Below are positions 1 to 6,439 of a DNA stretch of 6,439 nucleotides, one piece after another (position 1 is the first letter of the stretch; every line of letters starts with the position of its first letter). The notes below the pieces were generated by a model that saw only the letters and a program-made list of their open reading frames with translations, ran no database searches and was not told where the DNA came from. Source of the stretch: Comamonadaceae bacterium (lineage in GTDB: Bacteria > Pseudomonadota > Gammaproteobacteria > Burkholderiales > Burkholderiaceae_C); assembly GCA_947374705.1 (NCBI GenBank), contig CANCDA010000139.1, positions 1 through 6,439 on the forward strand, read 5' to 3'. The position numbers and the translations under genes are program-made.

Positions 1-558
1 AAGGGCCACAATCCGCACCACCACGCTGATGGCGATGAGGCTGCTCATGGTGGCTCGCAGCACACCCGGATCGTGCAAACGGCGTGACACATAAATCGCA
101 TACACCGGGCCGCCCGTACCAAACAGCGAACTGCCGATACCGCCGAGCAGGGCCACCGGCGCAGCCCACCAACGCGTGATGGTGCCACCCACGCCTTGAT
201 GACGCAACAGCGTGAAGAGCGCGTAACCTGCCACGAACAAGCCCAGCGCCAGCATGAGCCAACGCTCCGGTGCGACCTTGAGCAGGTACACGCCCAGCGC
301 CATACCGATCAACATCCAAGGCAGCATTGAGCGGATCTCGCCCATGTCGCGCGCTTGGGTCGCCTGGTTGGCACGCATCATGAGCAGGGCGGAGAAATCA
401 AGCAGTACCAGCAAAGGCACCACAAATTTAAGGGGCAAGAGTTGCGCCAGCACCGGCACAATCATGATGGAGGCACCAAAACCGCTGATGCCGAACGCCA
501 CGTAAGCGACGAACACAATCAGCGGTGCGATCAGATAAACCAGCGGTGGAAATTCCAT
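1..558 (-). CDS. TauE/SafE-family membrane permease (3' end outside the window)
   Basis: The first 186 residues read without a stop to the window edge. Family members are usually about 250 residues, so roughly a quarter is missing. The protein is very hydrophobic, with helices at about 5-25, 29-62 (probably two), 78-95, 99-117, 132-152 and 170-186. The two half-repeats typical of the family are visible: a glycine-rich FGISGFG motif at residues 22-28, and GGIGSSLFGTGGP at 139-151. Known members move sulfite, sulfoacetate or other sulfonates and organic anions across the inner membrane; the substrate here is unknown. ATG at 556-558 is the only start after an in-frame stop at 583-585. Its Shine-Dalgarno is weak (GGA about 3-4 nt upstream). 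It lies 59 bp downstream of the symporter gene on the same strand, with no convincing terminator between, so co-transcription is possible. Family assignment is confident; function is not. Confidence 0.85.
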   Translation of the reverse strand, partial: MEFPPLVYLIAPLIVFVAYVAFGISGFGASIMIVPVLAQLLPLKFVVPLLVLLDFSALLMMRANQATQARDMGEIRSMLPWMLIGMALGVYLLKVAPERWLMLALGLFVAGYALFTLLRHQGVGGTITRWWAAPVALLGGIGSSLFGTGGPVYAIYVSRRLHDPGVLRATMSSLIAISVVVRIVAL

Positions 559-617
559 GAATCCGATACTACAAGGTGTAGGTCAGTTCAGACGTGAGGG
601 TAAAAGATGCGGCGCGT

Positions 618-2915
618 TTATTTCACAGCAGGGTTTCGACCTGCCACGGTCATCAGGCTGATGAGCACTGTCACAACAAAGCCAGCCAAGATACCAAACA
701 CACCCGCGGACACGGGTTGAATCCCGAACCAAAGCCCGCCGCCATCAAGTCCCACGGCTGAGCGCACCGAAATCGCATTGATGCCCATATAAAAAACGGT
801 CACACCCACGCCCGTCAACATGCCTGCAATTGCACCCGCGCGTGAAGTCTTTCGCCAAAAGATGCCCAGCACCATGACGGGTACAAAGGCCGCACCGGCC
901 AAAGAAAAGGAGGCTGTCACCAGGTACAAAATGTCGGCGGATTTTTGAGCCGCTACATAGGCTGCGATCAAGGCCACCAACAACAAGGCAAATTTTGACA
1001 ACATCACTTGGCGCATGGCGCTGGCCTTGTTAACTTTATTGTCTTTGTCGGGCTGGATAAACATGTCTCGGGCCAATGCATTGCCAATCGTCAGCAACAG
1101 GCCATCCGCTGTGGACAAGGCCGCCGCAAGCCCGCCCGCCGCTACCAGACCCGACACCACATAGGGCAGGCCACCCAACTCAGGAGTTGCGAGCATCACC
1201 AGATCGGCACCCAGCCTGAGCTCTGAAAACTGTAAAACGTGGTCGCCATTGACGTCGTTGATAGACAAAAGCGAAGCATCCACGCGCGCCCATTGCGCCA
1301 TCCATGCGGGAAGGGACTCGATGTTTTGGCCCACCAAATGGCTCATTACTTCAAATTTAACCAGCACCGCCAAAGCAGGCGCAGCCAAATAGAGCAGCGA
1401 GATAAAAAACAAAGACCAAGCCACCGAGGTGCGTGCTTCTGCCACCGTGGGTGTGGTGTAGAAACGTGTCAGCAAATGGGGCATGCCCGCCGTGCCCACC
1501 ATCAGGCAAAACATGAGGGCCAAAAAATTGCGGCGTGACAACTCAAATATCTCTTGCTCTTCGCTCGTGCCATTGGGGTCACCCGCAAAGGCTTGGGCGT
1601 GCGGTGGCATGCCTCCCAATGGTTTGGCCCGACTGAGGTTGTCTTGCATTGCGCGCGTCCAGCTCTCTCGTGCAGCTGCTTCGTCCTTGGGTAAGCGGCT
1701 TAGCTCACGCTTGGCGGCAAAAATCTCTTCCGTGTCGGCGCGTTCTGCATTGAGCAGGCGTAAACGGTCTTGGAGCCGCGCACGATCCGCCTTGAGTGAG
1801 GCGTCCACATCGCGCAGCTTGATCTCAAATTCCTGAGCGCGCCGCGCATACTCTTCGATGACCTGTTTCTCGGCGGGCGAATCTGTCAGTTGTTTTTCAA
1901 GTTGCGTGAGCCGATCCAACTGTTGCCCGTACACCAGAGGGGCGAGCGGGTTGCCCAATTGTTTGTAGGCCAGCCATGACACGGGGATCAAGAAAGCCAA
2001 AATCAAGACCACATATTGCGTGACTTGGGTCCAGGTGACCGCCCGCATGCCGCCGAGAAATGAACACACCAACACCCCTCCCAACCCCAACAAAATACCG
2101 ATTTCAAAATGCACGCCGGTCAAACGGGAGGTGATCAATCCCACCCCGTAGATTTGCGCCACCACATAGGTGAATGAGCATAAAACCGTGGCCAATGCAG
2201 CAATGCGTCGGGGCCAAAATCCGCCGAATCGGACTGCGAAAAAATCAGGGATGGTGTAGAGCTCCAACGCCCGAAGATGAGGCGCCACCAACAGGGCCAC
2301 CAAACAAAACCCCCCTGTCCAGCCCAGTACGTAGGCCAAGCCGCCCGGCTGTGTACCTGCACCCGAAAAACCCTGTAGGTACAAGCCACCCGCCAAGCTG
2401 ATGAAAGAGGCTGCACTCATCCAGTCGGCCGCCGTGGCCATGCCGTTGTAAATGGCAGGCACGCGACGCCCCGCCACGTAATACTCCTCGGCATCCGAGG
2501 TGCGGTTGTAGATGCCAATCACGGCATACAGACCCACAGTGGCAAACAAAAAGATGCTTCCCACCCATTGCTTGGACAGCCCGATGTGCTCAGCCCAGGT
2601 CAAAGCCAGCAAAAACGCCAGCAGGTACGCCATGTAGATCGCAAAATTGCGGTGCAATCGGCGCTTGTACAGGGCGTAAGCCAAGAGATCAATCCCTGTC
2701 TCACCATCACTGTCTTGCCGGTTTTTAAGCCACGCAAAAAGGGCAATGATGGCAATGAACACCAGCACAGCGCCCTGCGCAGCAAACCAGAAACCAAAGG
2801 GCCAACCGGCCACTGCAAATTGCAAATCCCGGGCAAAGAAGACACCCCCGAAGGCCGTTGCAAACCACGCCACGAGGAGCAGGCCGCGCCAAGGCCTACG
2901 GCCCTGGACTAACAC
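618..2915 (-). CDS. Fused DUF4212 small subunit + sodium:solute symporter (SSF, VC_2705 subfamily)
   Basis: This 765-residue inner-membrane protein should couple sodium influx to uptake of a small solute. Residues 1-75 match the two-helix DUF4212 small subunit (WRGLLLVAWFATAF, then GFWFAAQG at 41-48), usually a separate upstream gene. The SSF part follows, with helices near 91-109, 116-137, 153-178, 193-213, 237-258, 271-290, 299-317, 462-482, 498-519, 582-606, 640-656, 661-686, 694-713 and 731-756. Signature segments are YYVAGRRVPA (145-154), DWMSAASF (164-171), GGMRAVTWTQ (288-297), MPHLLTRF (478-485) and ALSTADG (599-605). S601/T602 match the Na2-site Ser/Thr pair of PutP. Residues about 331-430 form a charged coiled-coil insert, and 554-565 form an EF-hand-like loop. 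The start is GTG, 44 bp after the ppsA stop, preceded by GGGGA at 4-nt spacing; no other start codon lies in that gap. Relatives include acetate/pyruvate carriers such as ActP, so a monocarboxylate is the best guess, unproven. Confidence 0.9.
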   Translation of the reverse strand: MLVQGRRPWRGLLLVAWFATAFGGVFFARDLQFAVAGWPFGFWFAAQGAVLVFIAIIALFAWLKNRQDSDGETGIDLLAYALYKRRLHRNFAIYMAYLLAFLLALTWAEHIGLSKQWVGSIFLFATVGLYAVIGIYNRTSDAEEYYVAGRRVPAIYNGMATAADWMSAASFISLAGGLYLQGFSGAGTQPGGLAYVLGWTGGFCLVALLVAPHLRALELYTIPDFFAVRFGGFWPRRIAALATVLCSFTYVVAQIYGVGLITSRLTGVHFEIGILLGLGGVLVCSFLGGMRAVTWTQVTQYVVLILAFLIPVSWLAYKQLGNPLAPLVYGQQLDRLTQLEKQLTDSPAEKQVIEEYARRAQEFEIKLRDVDASLKADRARLQDRLRLLNAERADTEEIFAAKRELSRLPKDEAAARESWTRAMQDNLSRAKPLGGMPPHAQAFAGDPNGTSEEQEIFELSRRNFLALMFCLMVGTAGMPHLLTRFYTTPTVAEARTSVAWSLFFISLLYLAAPALAVLVKFEVMSHLVGQNIESLPAWMAQWARVDASLLSINDVNGDHVLQFSELRLGADLVMLATPELGGLPYVVSGLVAAGGLAAALSTADGLLLTIGNALARDMFIQPDKDNKVNKASAMRQVMLSKFALLLVALIAAYVAAQKSADILYLVTASFSLAGAAFVPVMVLGIFWRKTSRAGAIAGMLTGVGVTVFYMGINAISVRSAVGLDGGGLWFGIQPVSAGVFGILAGFVVTVLISLMTVAGRNPAVK

Positions 2916-2919
2916 GCTG

Positions 2920-2924
2920 TCCCC
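2920..2924 (-). promoter_or_regulatory. Putative ribosome binding site for the symporter GTG start
   Basis: The minus strand reads GGGGA four bases before the GTG at 2913-2915. The spacing is short and the match imperfect, but this is the only Shine-Dalgarno-like sequence in the ppsA-symporter gap, and it supports the GTG start. Confidence 0.4.
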
Positions 2925-2959
2925 GTGACTTGGTGTGGTGTCATTCGCGCAAACGCAAT

Positions 2960-5362
2960 TTACATCGCAGCAATCTGACGCCAGGTTTCAGCCACAGAGT
3001 CCGGGTTGAGCGAGATGGAGGTAATGCCTTGCTCCACCAGCCAGCGCGCAAAGTCAGGGTGATCGCTGGGGCCCTGGCCGCAGATGCCCACGTATTTGCC
3101 CTGCTTGAGGCAGGCCTTGATGGACATGCTGATCATGGCTTGAACTGCGGGGTCGCGCTCGTCAAAATCAGCGGCCAACAATTCCAGGCCAGAATCGCGA
3201 TCCAAGCCCAAGGTAAGTTGGGTCAGGTCGTTGGAGCCAATGGAGAAGCCGTCAAAGTATTCGAGGAATTGATCGGCCAAGATGGCGTTGCTGGGCACTT
3301 CGCACATCATGACGATCTTCAGACCATCGACTCCGCGCTTGAGCCCTTGAGCGGCCAGCAACTCGGTGACCTTTTTGGCTTGCCCGAGCGTGCGGACGAA
3401 GGGCACCATCAACTCCACATTGGTCAGGCCCATCTCGTTGCGCACACGAAGCATCGCCTCGCACTCCATGGCAAAAGCCTCGCCAAACTCTTTGCTGACG
3501 TAACGCGCTGCGCCACGGAAACCGAGCATGGGGTTCTCTTCTTCCGGCTCGTAGCGGCTGCCACCAATCAGTTTGCGGTACTCGTTGCTCTTGAAGTCGG
3601 ACAGGCGAACGATGACCGGCTTGGGCCAAAAAGCTGCACCAATTGTGGCCACACCTTCGGCCACTTTGTCCACATAAAAAGCGCGGGGCGACGCGTGGCC
3701 CCGTGCCACAGACTCCACCGCTTTCTTCAAGTCAGCATCAATGTTCGGGTAGTCCAGAATAGCCTTGGGGTGCACGCCGATGTTGTTGTTGATGATGAAC
3801 TCCAAGCGGGCCAAGCCCACGCCCGCATTGGGCAACTGGGCAAAGTCAAACGCGAGTTGCGGGTTGCCAATGTTCATCGTGATCTTCACCGGAATCTCGG
3901 GCATCTCGCCGCGCTGCACCTCGGTGACTTCGGTCTCCAGCAAGCCGTCGTAGATGAAGCCGGTATCACCCTCGGCACAACTGACGGTGACCAGCGTGCC
4001 GTCTTTGAGCGTTTCAGTCGCGTCGCCACAACCCACCACGGCGGGAATGCCCAACTCGCGTGCAATGATGGCGGCGTGGCAGGTACGCCCGCCCCGGTTA
4101 GTGACGATGGCGGAGGCGCGTTTCATAACCGGTTCCCAGTTCGGGTCGGTCATGTCGGTGACCAACACATCACCGGCTTGCACCTGGTCCATCTGGCTGA
4201 TGCTGTGCACCAAGCGCACCCGGCCCGTGCCAATCTTCTGACCAATCGCGCGGCCCTCGGCCAGCTTGGCACTGTGGCCTTTGAGTTTGTAGCGCAGCTC
4301 AGCGCCCTTGTTTTGGCTTTTGACCGTCTCAGGACGGGCTTGCAGGATGTAGAGCAGACCGTCGGTGCCGTCTTTACCCCACTCGATGTCCATCGGGCGA
4401 CCGTAATGCGCTTCAATGACCAGCGCGTAGTGGGCCAATTGCTCCACGTCGGCATCGGTCAGCGAGTAGCGATTGCGCTGCTCGGTCGGCACATCCACCG
4501 TCTTGACCAGCTTGCCTTTGTGCGCACCGGCTGCTGCTTTTTCTTCAGCGGACGTGAACACCATCTGAATCAGCTTGGAGCCCAGGTTGCGGCGAATGAC
4601 CGCACGCTTGCCCAGCTTGAGAATAGGTTTGTGCACATAGAACTCATCCGGATTGACCGCACCCTGCACCACCGTCTCACCCAACCCGTAGCTGGAAGTG
4701 ATGAACACCACGTCTTCAAAACCGGATTCGGTGTCGATGGTGAACATCACACCCGCTGCGCCCAAGTCAGAGCGCACCATGCGCTGCACGCCCGCCGACA
4801 AGGCCACGTCGGCATGGGCAAAGCCCTGGTGCACGCGGTAGCTGATGGCGCGGTCGTTGTACAAAGAGGCAAACACCTCTTTCATTTTGTGCAGCACTTC
4901 TTCGATGCCCACCACGTTCAAAAAAGTCTCTTGCTGGCCGGCAAACGAGGCGTCCGGCAGGTCTTCCGCTGTGGCCGATGAGCGCACCGCAAACGAGGCT
5001 TGTGGGTTGTTGGCACTGAAGGTAGCAAAGGCTTCGCGTATAGCCTTTTCCAGATCAGCCGGGAAAGGCTGAGCCTCGACCAAGGCGCGAATTTCAGCGC
5101 CCACCGTGGCCAGTGCCCGCACGTCTTCGGTATCGAGCGCGTCAAGCTTGGCATTGATGCGGGTATCTAGCCCCTCGTGCTTGAGGAACTCGCGAAAGGC
5201 ATGGGCCGTGGTGGCAAAGCCCGTGGGCACGCGCACGCCTTGTGGCAGTTGCGAGATCATTTCGCCGAGGCTGGCGTTTTTACCGCCTACCACCTCGACA
5301 TCGCTCATTCTCAGGTTTTCAAACGGGACGACCAAGGCGGTCGGACTGAAAAGTGCAGACAT
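2960..5362 (-). CDS. ppsA: Phosphoenolpyruvate synthase (pyruvate, water dikinase)
   Basis: Cytoplasmic enzyme of gluconeogenesis: pyruvate + ATP + water gives phosphoenolpyruvate + AMP + phosphate, through a phosphohistidine. Its 800 residues compare with about 792 in E. coli. The order is an N-terminal ATP-grasp domain (about 20-345; GGKNASLGE at 26-34, VRSSATAEDLPDASFAGQ at 126-143), the swivelling phosphohistidine domain (about 385-475; GGRTCHAAI at 424-432, catalytic H429), and a C-terminal PEP/pyruvate TIM barrel (about 490-795; GSNDLTQ at 709-715, C761 in GICGQ). T427 is the expected PpsR target, two residues before the histidine. All key residues are intact. The ATG at 5360-5362 is chosen because GGAG stands 7 nt upstream and residues from MSALF on match the family; a longer 828-codon frame reaches to 5446 but its extra N-terminus is unlike the family. 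It is divergent from ppsR and possibly heads an operon with the symporter. Confidence 0.97.
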   Translation of the reverse strand: MSALFSPTALVVPFENLRMSDVEVVGGKNASLGEMISQLPQGVRVPTGFATTAHAFREFLKHEGLDTRINAKLDALDTEDVRALATVGAEIRALVEAQPFPADLEKAIREAFATFSANNPQASFAVRSSATAEDLPDASFAGQQETFLNVVGIEEVLHKMKEVFASLYNDRAISYRVHQGFAHADVALSAGVQRMVRSDLGAAGVMFTIDTESGFEDVVFITSSYGLGETVVQGAVNPDEFYVHKPILKLGKRAVIRRNLGSKLIQMVFTSAEEKAAAGAHKGKLVKTVDVPTEQRNRYSLTDADVEQLAHYALVIEAHYGRPMDIEWGKDGTDGLLYILQARPETVKSQNKGAELRYKLKGHSAKLAEGRAIGQKIGTGRVRLVHSISQMDQVQAGDVLVTDMTDPNWEPVMKRASAIVTNRGGRTCHAAIIARELGIPAVVGCGDATETLKDGTLVTVSCAEGDTGFIYDGLLETEVTEVQRGEMPEIPVKITMNIGNPQLAFDFAQLPNAGVGLARLEFIINNNIGVHPKAILDYPNIDADLKKAVESVARGHASPRAFYVDKVAEGVATIGAAFWPKPVIVRLSDFKSNEYRKLIGGSRYEPEEENPMLGFRGAARYVSKEFGEAFAMECEAMLRVRNEMGLTNVELMVPFVRTLGQAKKVTELLAAQGLKRGVDGLKIVMMCEVPSNAILADQFLEYFDGFSIGSNDLTQLTLGLDRDSGLELLAADFDERDPAVQAMISMSIKACLKQGKYVGICGQGPSDHPDFARWLVEQGITSISLNPDSVAETWRQIAAM

Positions 5363-5369
5363 GGGAAAG

Positions 5370-5373
5370 CTCC
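5370..5373 (-). promoter_or_regulatory. Ribosome binding site that decides the ppsA start
   Basis: The minus strand reads CTGGAGC, with GGAG placed 7 nt before the ATG at 5360-5362. This favours the 800-residue PpsA over the 28-residue longer reading. Confidence 0.75.
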
Positions 5374-5400
5374 AGAAGTTAAAAAGCGGTCTTCGCGGCA

Positions 5401-5420
5401 GTTCTTCTTGGGTCGAGAAC
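5401..5420. repeat. GTTCT-N10-AGAAC inverted repeat upstream of ppsA
   Basis: Five-base arms at 5401-5405 and 5416-5420 are separated by 10 bases, centred about 48 bp upstream of the ppsA start codon. The arms and spacing resemble a dimeric-regulator operator more than a hairpin terminator, as there is no T-tract. The short arms could be chance. Confidence 0.3.
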
Positions 5421-5456
5421 TCGCGGTTGCCATGCGAACGGCACAACCCAATTGTT

Positions 5457-5474
5457 GTTCTGGTTCTGGTTCTG
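5457..5474 (+). repeat. GTTCTG x3 short tandem repeat
   Basis: Three perfect consecutive copies of the hexamer GTTCTG lie in the middle of the ppsA/ppsR intergenic region (CAGAAC on the strand of ppsA). It may be a microsatellite or part of a binding-site cluster, since the core GTTCT also occurs at 5401-5405 and inverted at 5416-5420. Confidence 0.7.
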
Positions 5475-5518
5475 GTCGATCAGTGCGGTGCATGGCTGGA
5501 TTCGGTGCGTTGGGCATT

Positions 5519-5548
5519 ATTGTAAGCTCGGGTCGGGAAAACCCTGAA
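5519..5548 (-). promoter_or_regulatory. Tentative sigma-70-like promoter for ppsA
   Basis: On the minus strand TACAAT (5519-5524) matches five of six bases of the -10 consensus. TTCAGG (5543-5548), 18 bp upstream, matches only three of six of the -35 consensus. If real, the ppsA leader would be about 150 nt long and would include the GTTCT motif cluster. The weak -35 makes this a guess. Confidence 0.2.
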
Positions 5549-5602
5549 TTCAAATTTTCACGAAATCCCGCTTAATCGTTCACCACAACACCCTCTCGAC
5601 TT

Positions 5603-6424
5603 ATGCCCAATCGCACCGTCTTCTTCATCTCTGATGGCACCGGCATCACGGCCGAAACCTTTGGCAACGCCATCCTGGCCCAGTTTGAGATGAAGGCGCG
5701 CCATGTGCGCTTGCCCTATACAGACACCGTGGACAAAGCCCACCAAGTGGTTCAGCAGGTCAATCAAACCGCAGTAGCCGAGGGCAAGAAGCCCATCGTG
5801 TTCATCACGCTGGTGAACGAAGAAGTCCTCAAAGTCATCGCAGATGGCTGTCAGGGCGTATTGCTTGACATGTTTGGCACCTTTGTGACCCCGATTGAGA
5901 AAGAACTCCAGGTCAAGTCTAATCACCGTATTGGTCGTTTCAGCGATGTGAGCAAGAGCCAGGCCTACCATGACCGCATCGAAGCCATCAACTTTTCACT
6001 GGCGCATGACGATGGCCAGTCCAACCGCGACTTAGCGGGTTCAGACGTGATTTTGGTCGGCGTCAGCCGCAGCGGCAAAACGCCGACCTCGCTCTACCTG
6101 GCCATGCAGTACGGCCTGAAGGCGTCCAACTACCCGCTCATCCCCGAAGACTTTGACCGCCGTCATTTACCCCCGGCCTTGGTGCCGCACATCAGCAAGA
6201 TTTTTGGCTTGACGATCAACCCGGAACGCCTGAGCGAGATTCGCAACGAGCGCCGACCCAACTCCAAATATGCCTCGCTGGCGAACTGCCGCGAGGAGGT
6301 GGCCGAGGCGGAGGCCATGATGCGGCGATCCGGCATCCGCTGGCTCTCCACCACCACCAAGTCCATCGAAGAAATTGCCACCACCATCCTGCAAGAAATT
6401 CGCCCGGAGCGGCTGATTTATTGA
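5603..6424 (+). CDS. ppsR: Phosphoenolpyruvate synthase regulatory protein (bifunctional kinase/pyrophosphorylase, DUF299)
   Basis: PpsR inactivates PEP synthase by ADP-dependent phosphorylation of a threonine beside the catalytic histidine, and reactivates it by phosphate-dependent removal of that phosphate, releasing pyrophosphate. The 273 residues match the usual family length of about 270-280. The family N-terminus RTVFFISDGTGITAET (4-19) is present, as is the P-loop-like nucleotide site GVSRSGKT at 153-160 followed by PTSLYLA. Other typical family segments are TPIEKEL (96-102), NYPLIPEDF (176-184) and the PERLSEIRNERRP stretch (207-219). The ATG at 5603 is the family start; an in-frame stop lies at 5573-5575 and there is no other start between. 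No good Shine-Dalgarno precedes it, so expression may be low. It is divergent from its target ppsA, a common pairing, and the target threonine T427 is present in this PpsA. Confidence 0.96.
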   Translation: MPNRTVFFISDGTGITAETFGNAILAQFEMKARHVRLPYTDTVDKAHQVVQQVNQTAVAEGKKPIVFITLVNEEVLKVIADGCQGVLLDMFGTFVTPIEKELQVKSNHRIGRFSDVSKSQAYHDRIEAINFSLAHDDGQSNRDLAGSDVILVGVSRSGKTPTSLYLAMQYGLKASNYPLIPEDFDRRHLPPALVPHISKIFGLTINPERLSEIRNERRPNSKYASLANCREEVAEAEAMMRRSGIRWLSTTTKSIEEIATTILQEIRPERLIY

Positions 6425-6439
6425 TGAGCGCTCAAAGGC
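6424..6439 (+). CDS. Possible start of the next gene, cut by the window end
   Basis: An ATG at 6424-6426 overlaps the ppsR stop in the arrangement TGATG, a usual sign of translational coupling. Five codons are visible (M-S-A-Q-R). A GGAG at 6406-6409 is about 14 nt upstream, rather far for a ribosome binding site. Too little is present to identify the product, and the ATG could be chance. Confidence 0.35.

Larger units (their letters stand above)
5363..5602. promoter_or_regulatory. Divergent ppsA/ppsR intergenic region
   Basis: This 240-bp region must hold the promoters of both divergent genes. It has no coding frame that resembles a protein. It contains a GTTCT...AGAAC inverted pair near ppsA, three GTTCTG tandem copies in the middle, and an AT-richer patch around 5545-5570 that includes the palindrome TGAATTCA. 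I cannot recognise a known regulator site. No clear -35/-10 pair is visible for ppsR. Confidence 0.6.

Noticed and set aside
569..581. CTACA-AGG-TGTAG hairpin between the symporter and the TauE/SafE gene
   Set aside because: The stem is only 5 bp with a 3-base loop and no T-run follows, so it is not a credible terminator.
254..597. Two short plus-strand frames over the TauE/SafE gene
   Set aside because: They are antisense to a membrane protein with both family motifs and have no recognisable content.
2858..4981. A 707-codon open frame on the plus strand, antisense to ppsA
   Set aside because: It covers most of ppsA in the complementary strand. Its product is rich in H, Q, A, V and L with no recognisable domain, as expected of the complement of a GC-rich codon-biased gene. 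The minus-strand PpsA is unmistakable.
5363..5446. N-terminal extension of ppsA by 28 codons
   Set aside because: The added residues do not resemble the PpsA family, and the ATG at 5360-5362 has a well-spaced GGAG.
5535..5544. GGG-AAAA-CCC inverted repeat in the intergenic region
   Set aside because: A 3-bp stem is too short to act as a terminator or a confident operator.
5106..5575. Plus-strand open frames of about 130-140 codons across the ppsA 5' end and the intergenic region
   Set aside because: They overlap the start of ppsA antisense and show no domain; the GTTCTG repeat yields a low-complexity LVLVLV or GSGSG stretch.
5558..5971. A 137-codon minus-strand frame inside the ppsR 5' half
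   Set aside because: It is antisense to a clearly conserved PpsR and has no family features.

Overview
The window looks like a chromosomal core-metabolism segment from a betaproteobacterium, most likely in or near the Comamonadaceae (Rhodoferax/Limnohabitans-like). The reasons are moderately high GC, a PEP synthase whose N-terminus is of the type I associate with that family, and a DUF4212/VC_2705-type sodium symporter. The lineage is inferred from protein style, not from a marker gene. I saw no RNA gene, insertion sequence, CRISPR array, phage gene or attachment site, and no wholly new system. The genes are intact apart from those cut by the window ends.

Layout. The minus strand carries three genes in a row, read from right to left: ppsA (phosphoenolpyruvate synthase), then after about 45 bp a large sodium:solute symporter, then after about 60 bp a TauE/SafE-family membrane permease that runs off the left edge. 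To the right of ppsA, across a 240-bp divergent intergenic region, ppsR runs on the plus strand. It encodes the kinase/pyrophosphorylase that switches PEP synthase off and on. A possible next gene starts in a TGATG overlap with the ppsR stop and is cut after five codons.

How the genes work together. PpsA converts pyruvate plus ATP to phosphoenolpyruvate, the entry to gluconeogenesis from C2/C3 acids. PpsR phosphorylates a threonine two residues before the catalytic histidine of PpsA, and both residues are present here (T427 and H429). The symporter belongs to a branch related to acetate/pyruvate-type carriers, so one reasonable inference is that the ppsA-symporter pair links uptake of a small organic acid to its use in gluconeogenesis. 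The substrate cannot be read from the sequence. The TauE/SafE protein would move a small anion such as a sulfite, sulfonate or organic acid.

The most unusual gene is the symporter. Its small subunit (DUF4212) is fused to the N-terminus, a charged coiled-coil segment of about 100 residues sits between two membrane helices, and a near-perfect EF-hand calcium-binding loop lies in a later loop. Both insertions map to the periplasmic face if the PutP topology applies. The divergent ppsA/ppsR intergenic region holds a small cluster of GTTCT motifs that may be regulatory.
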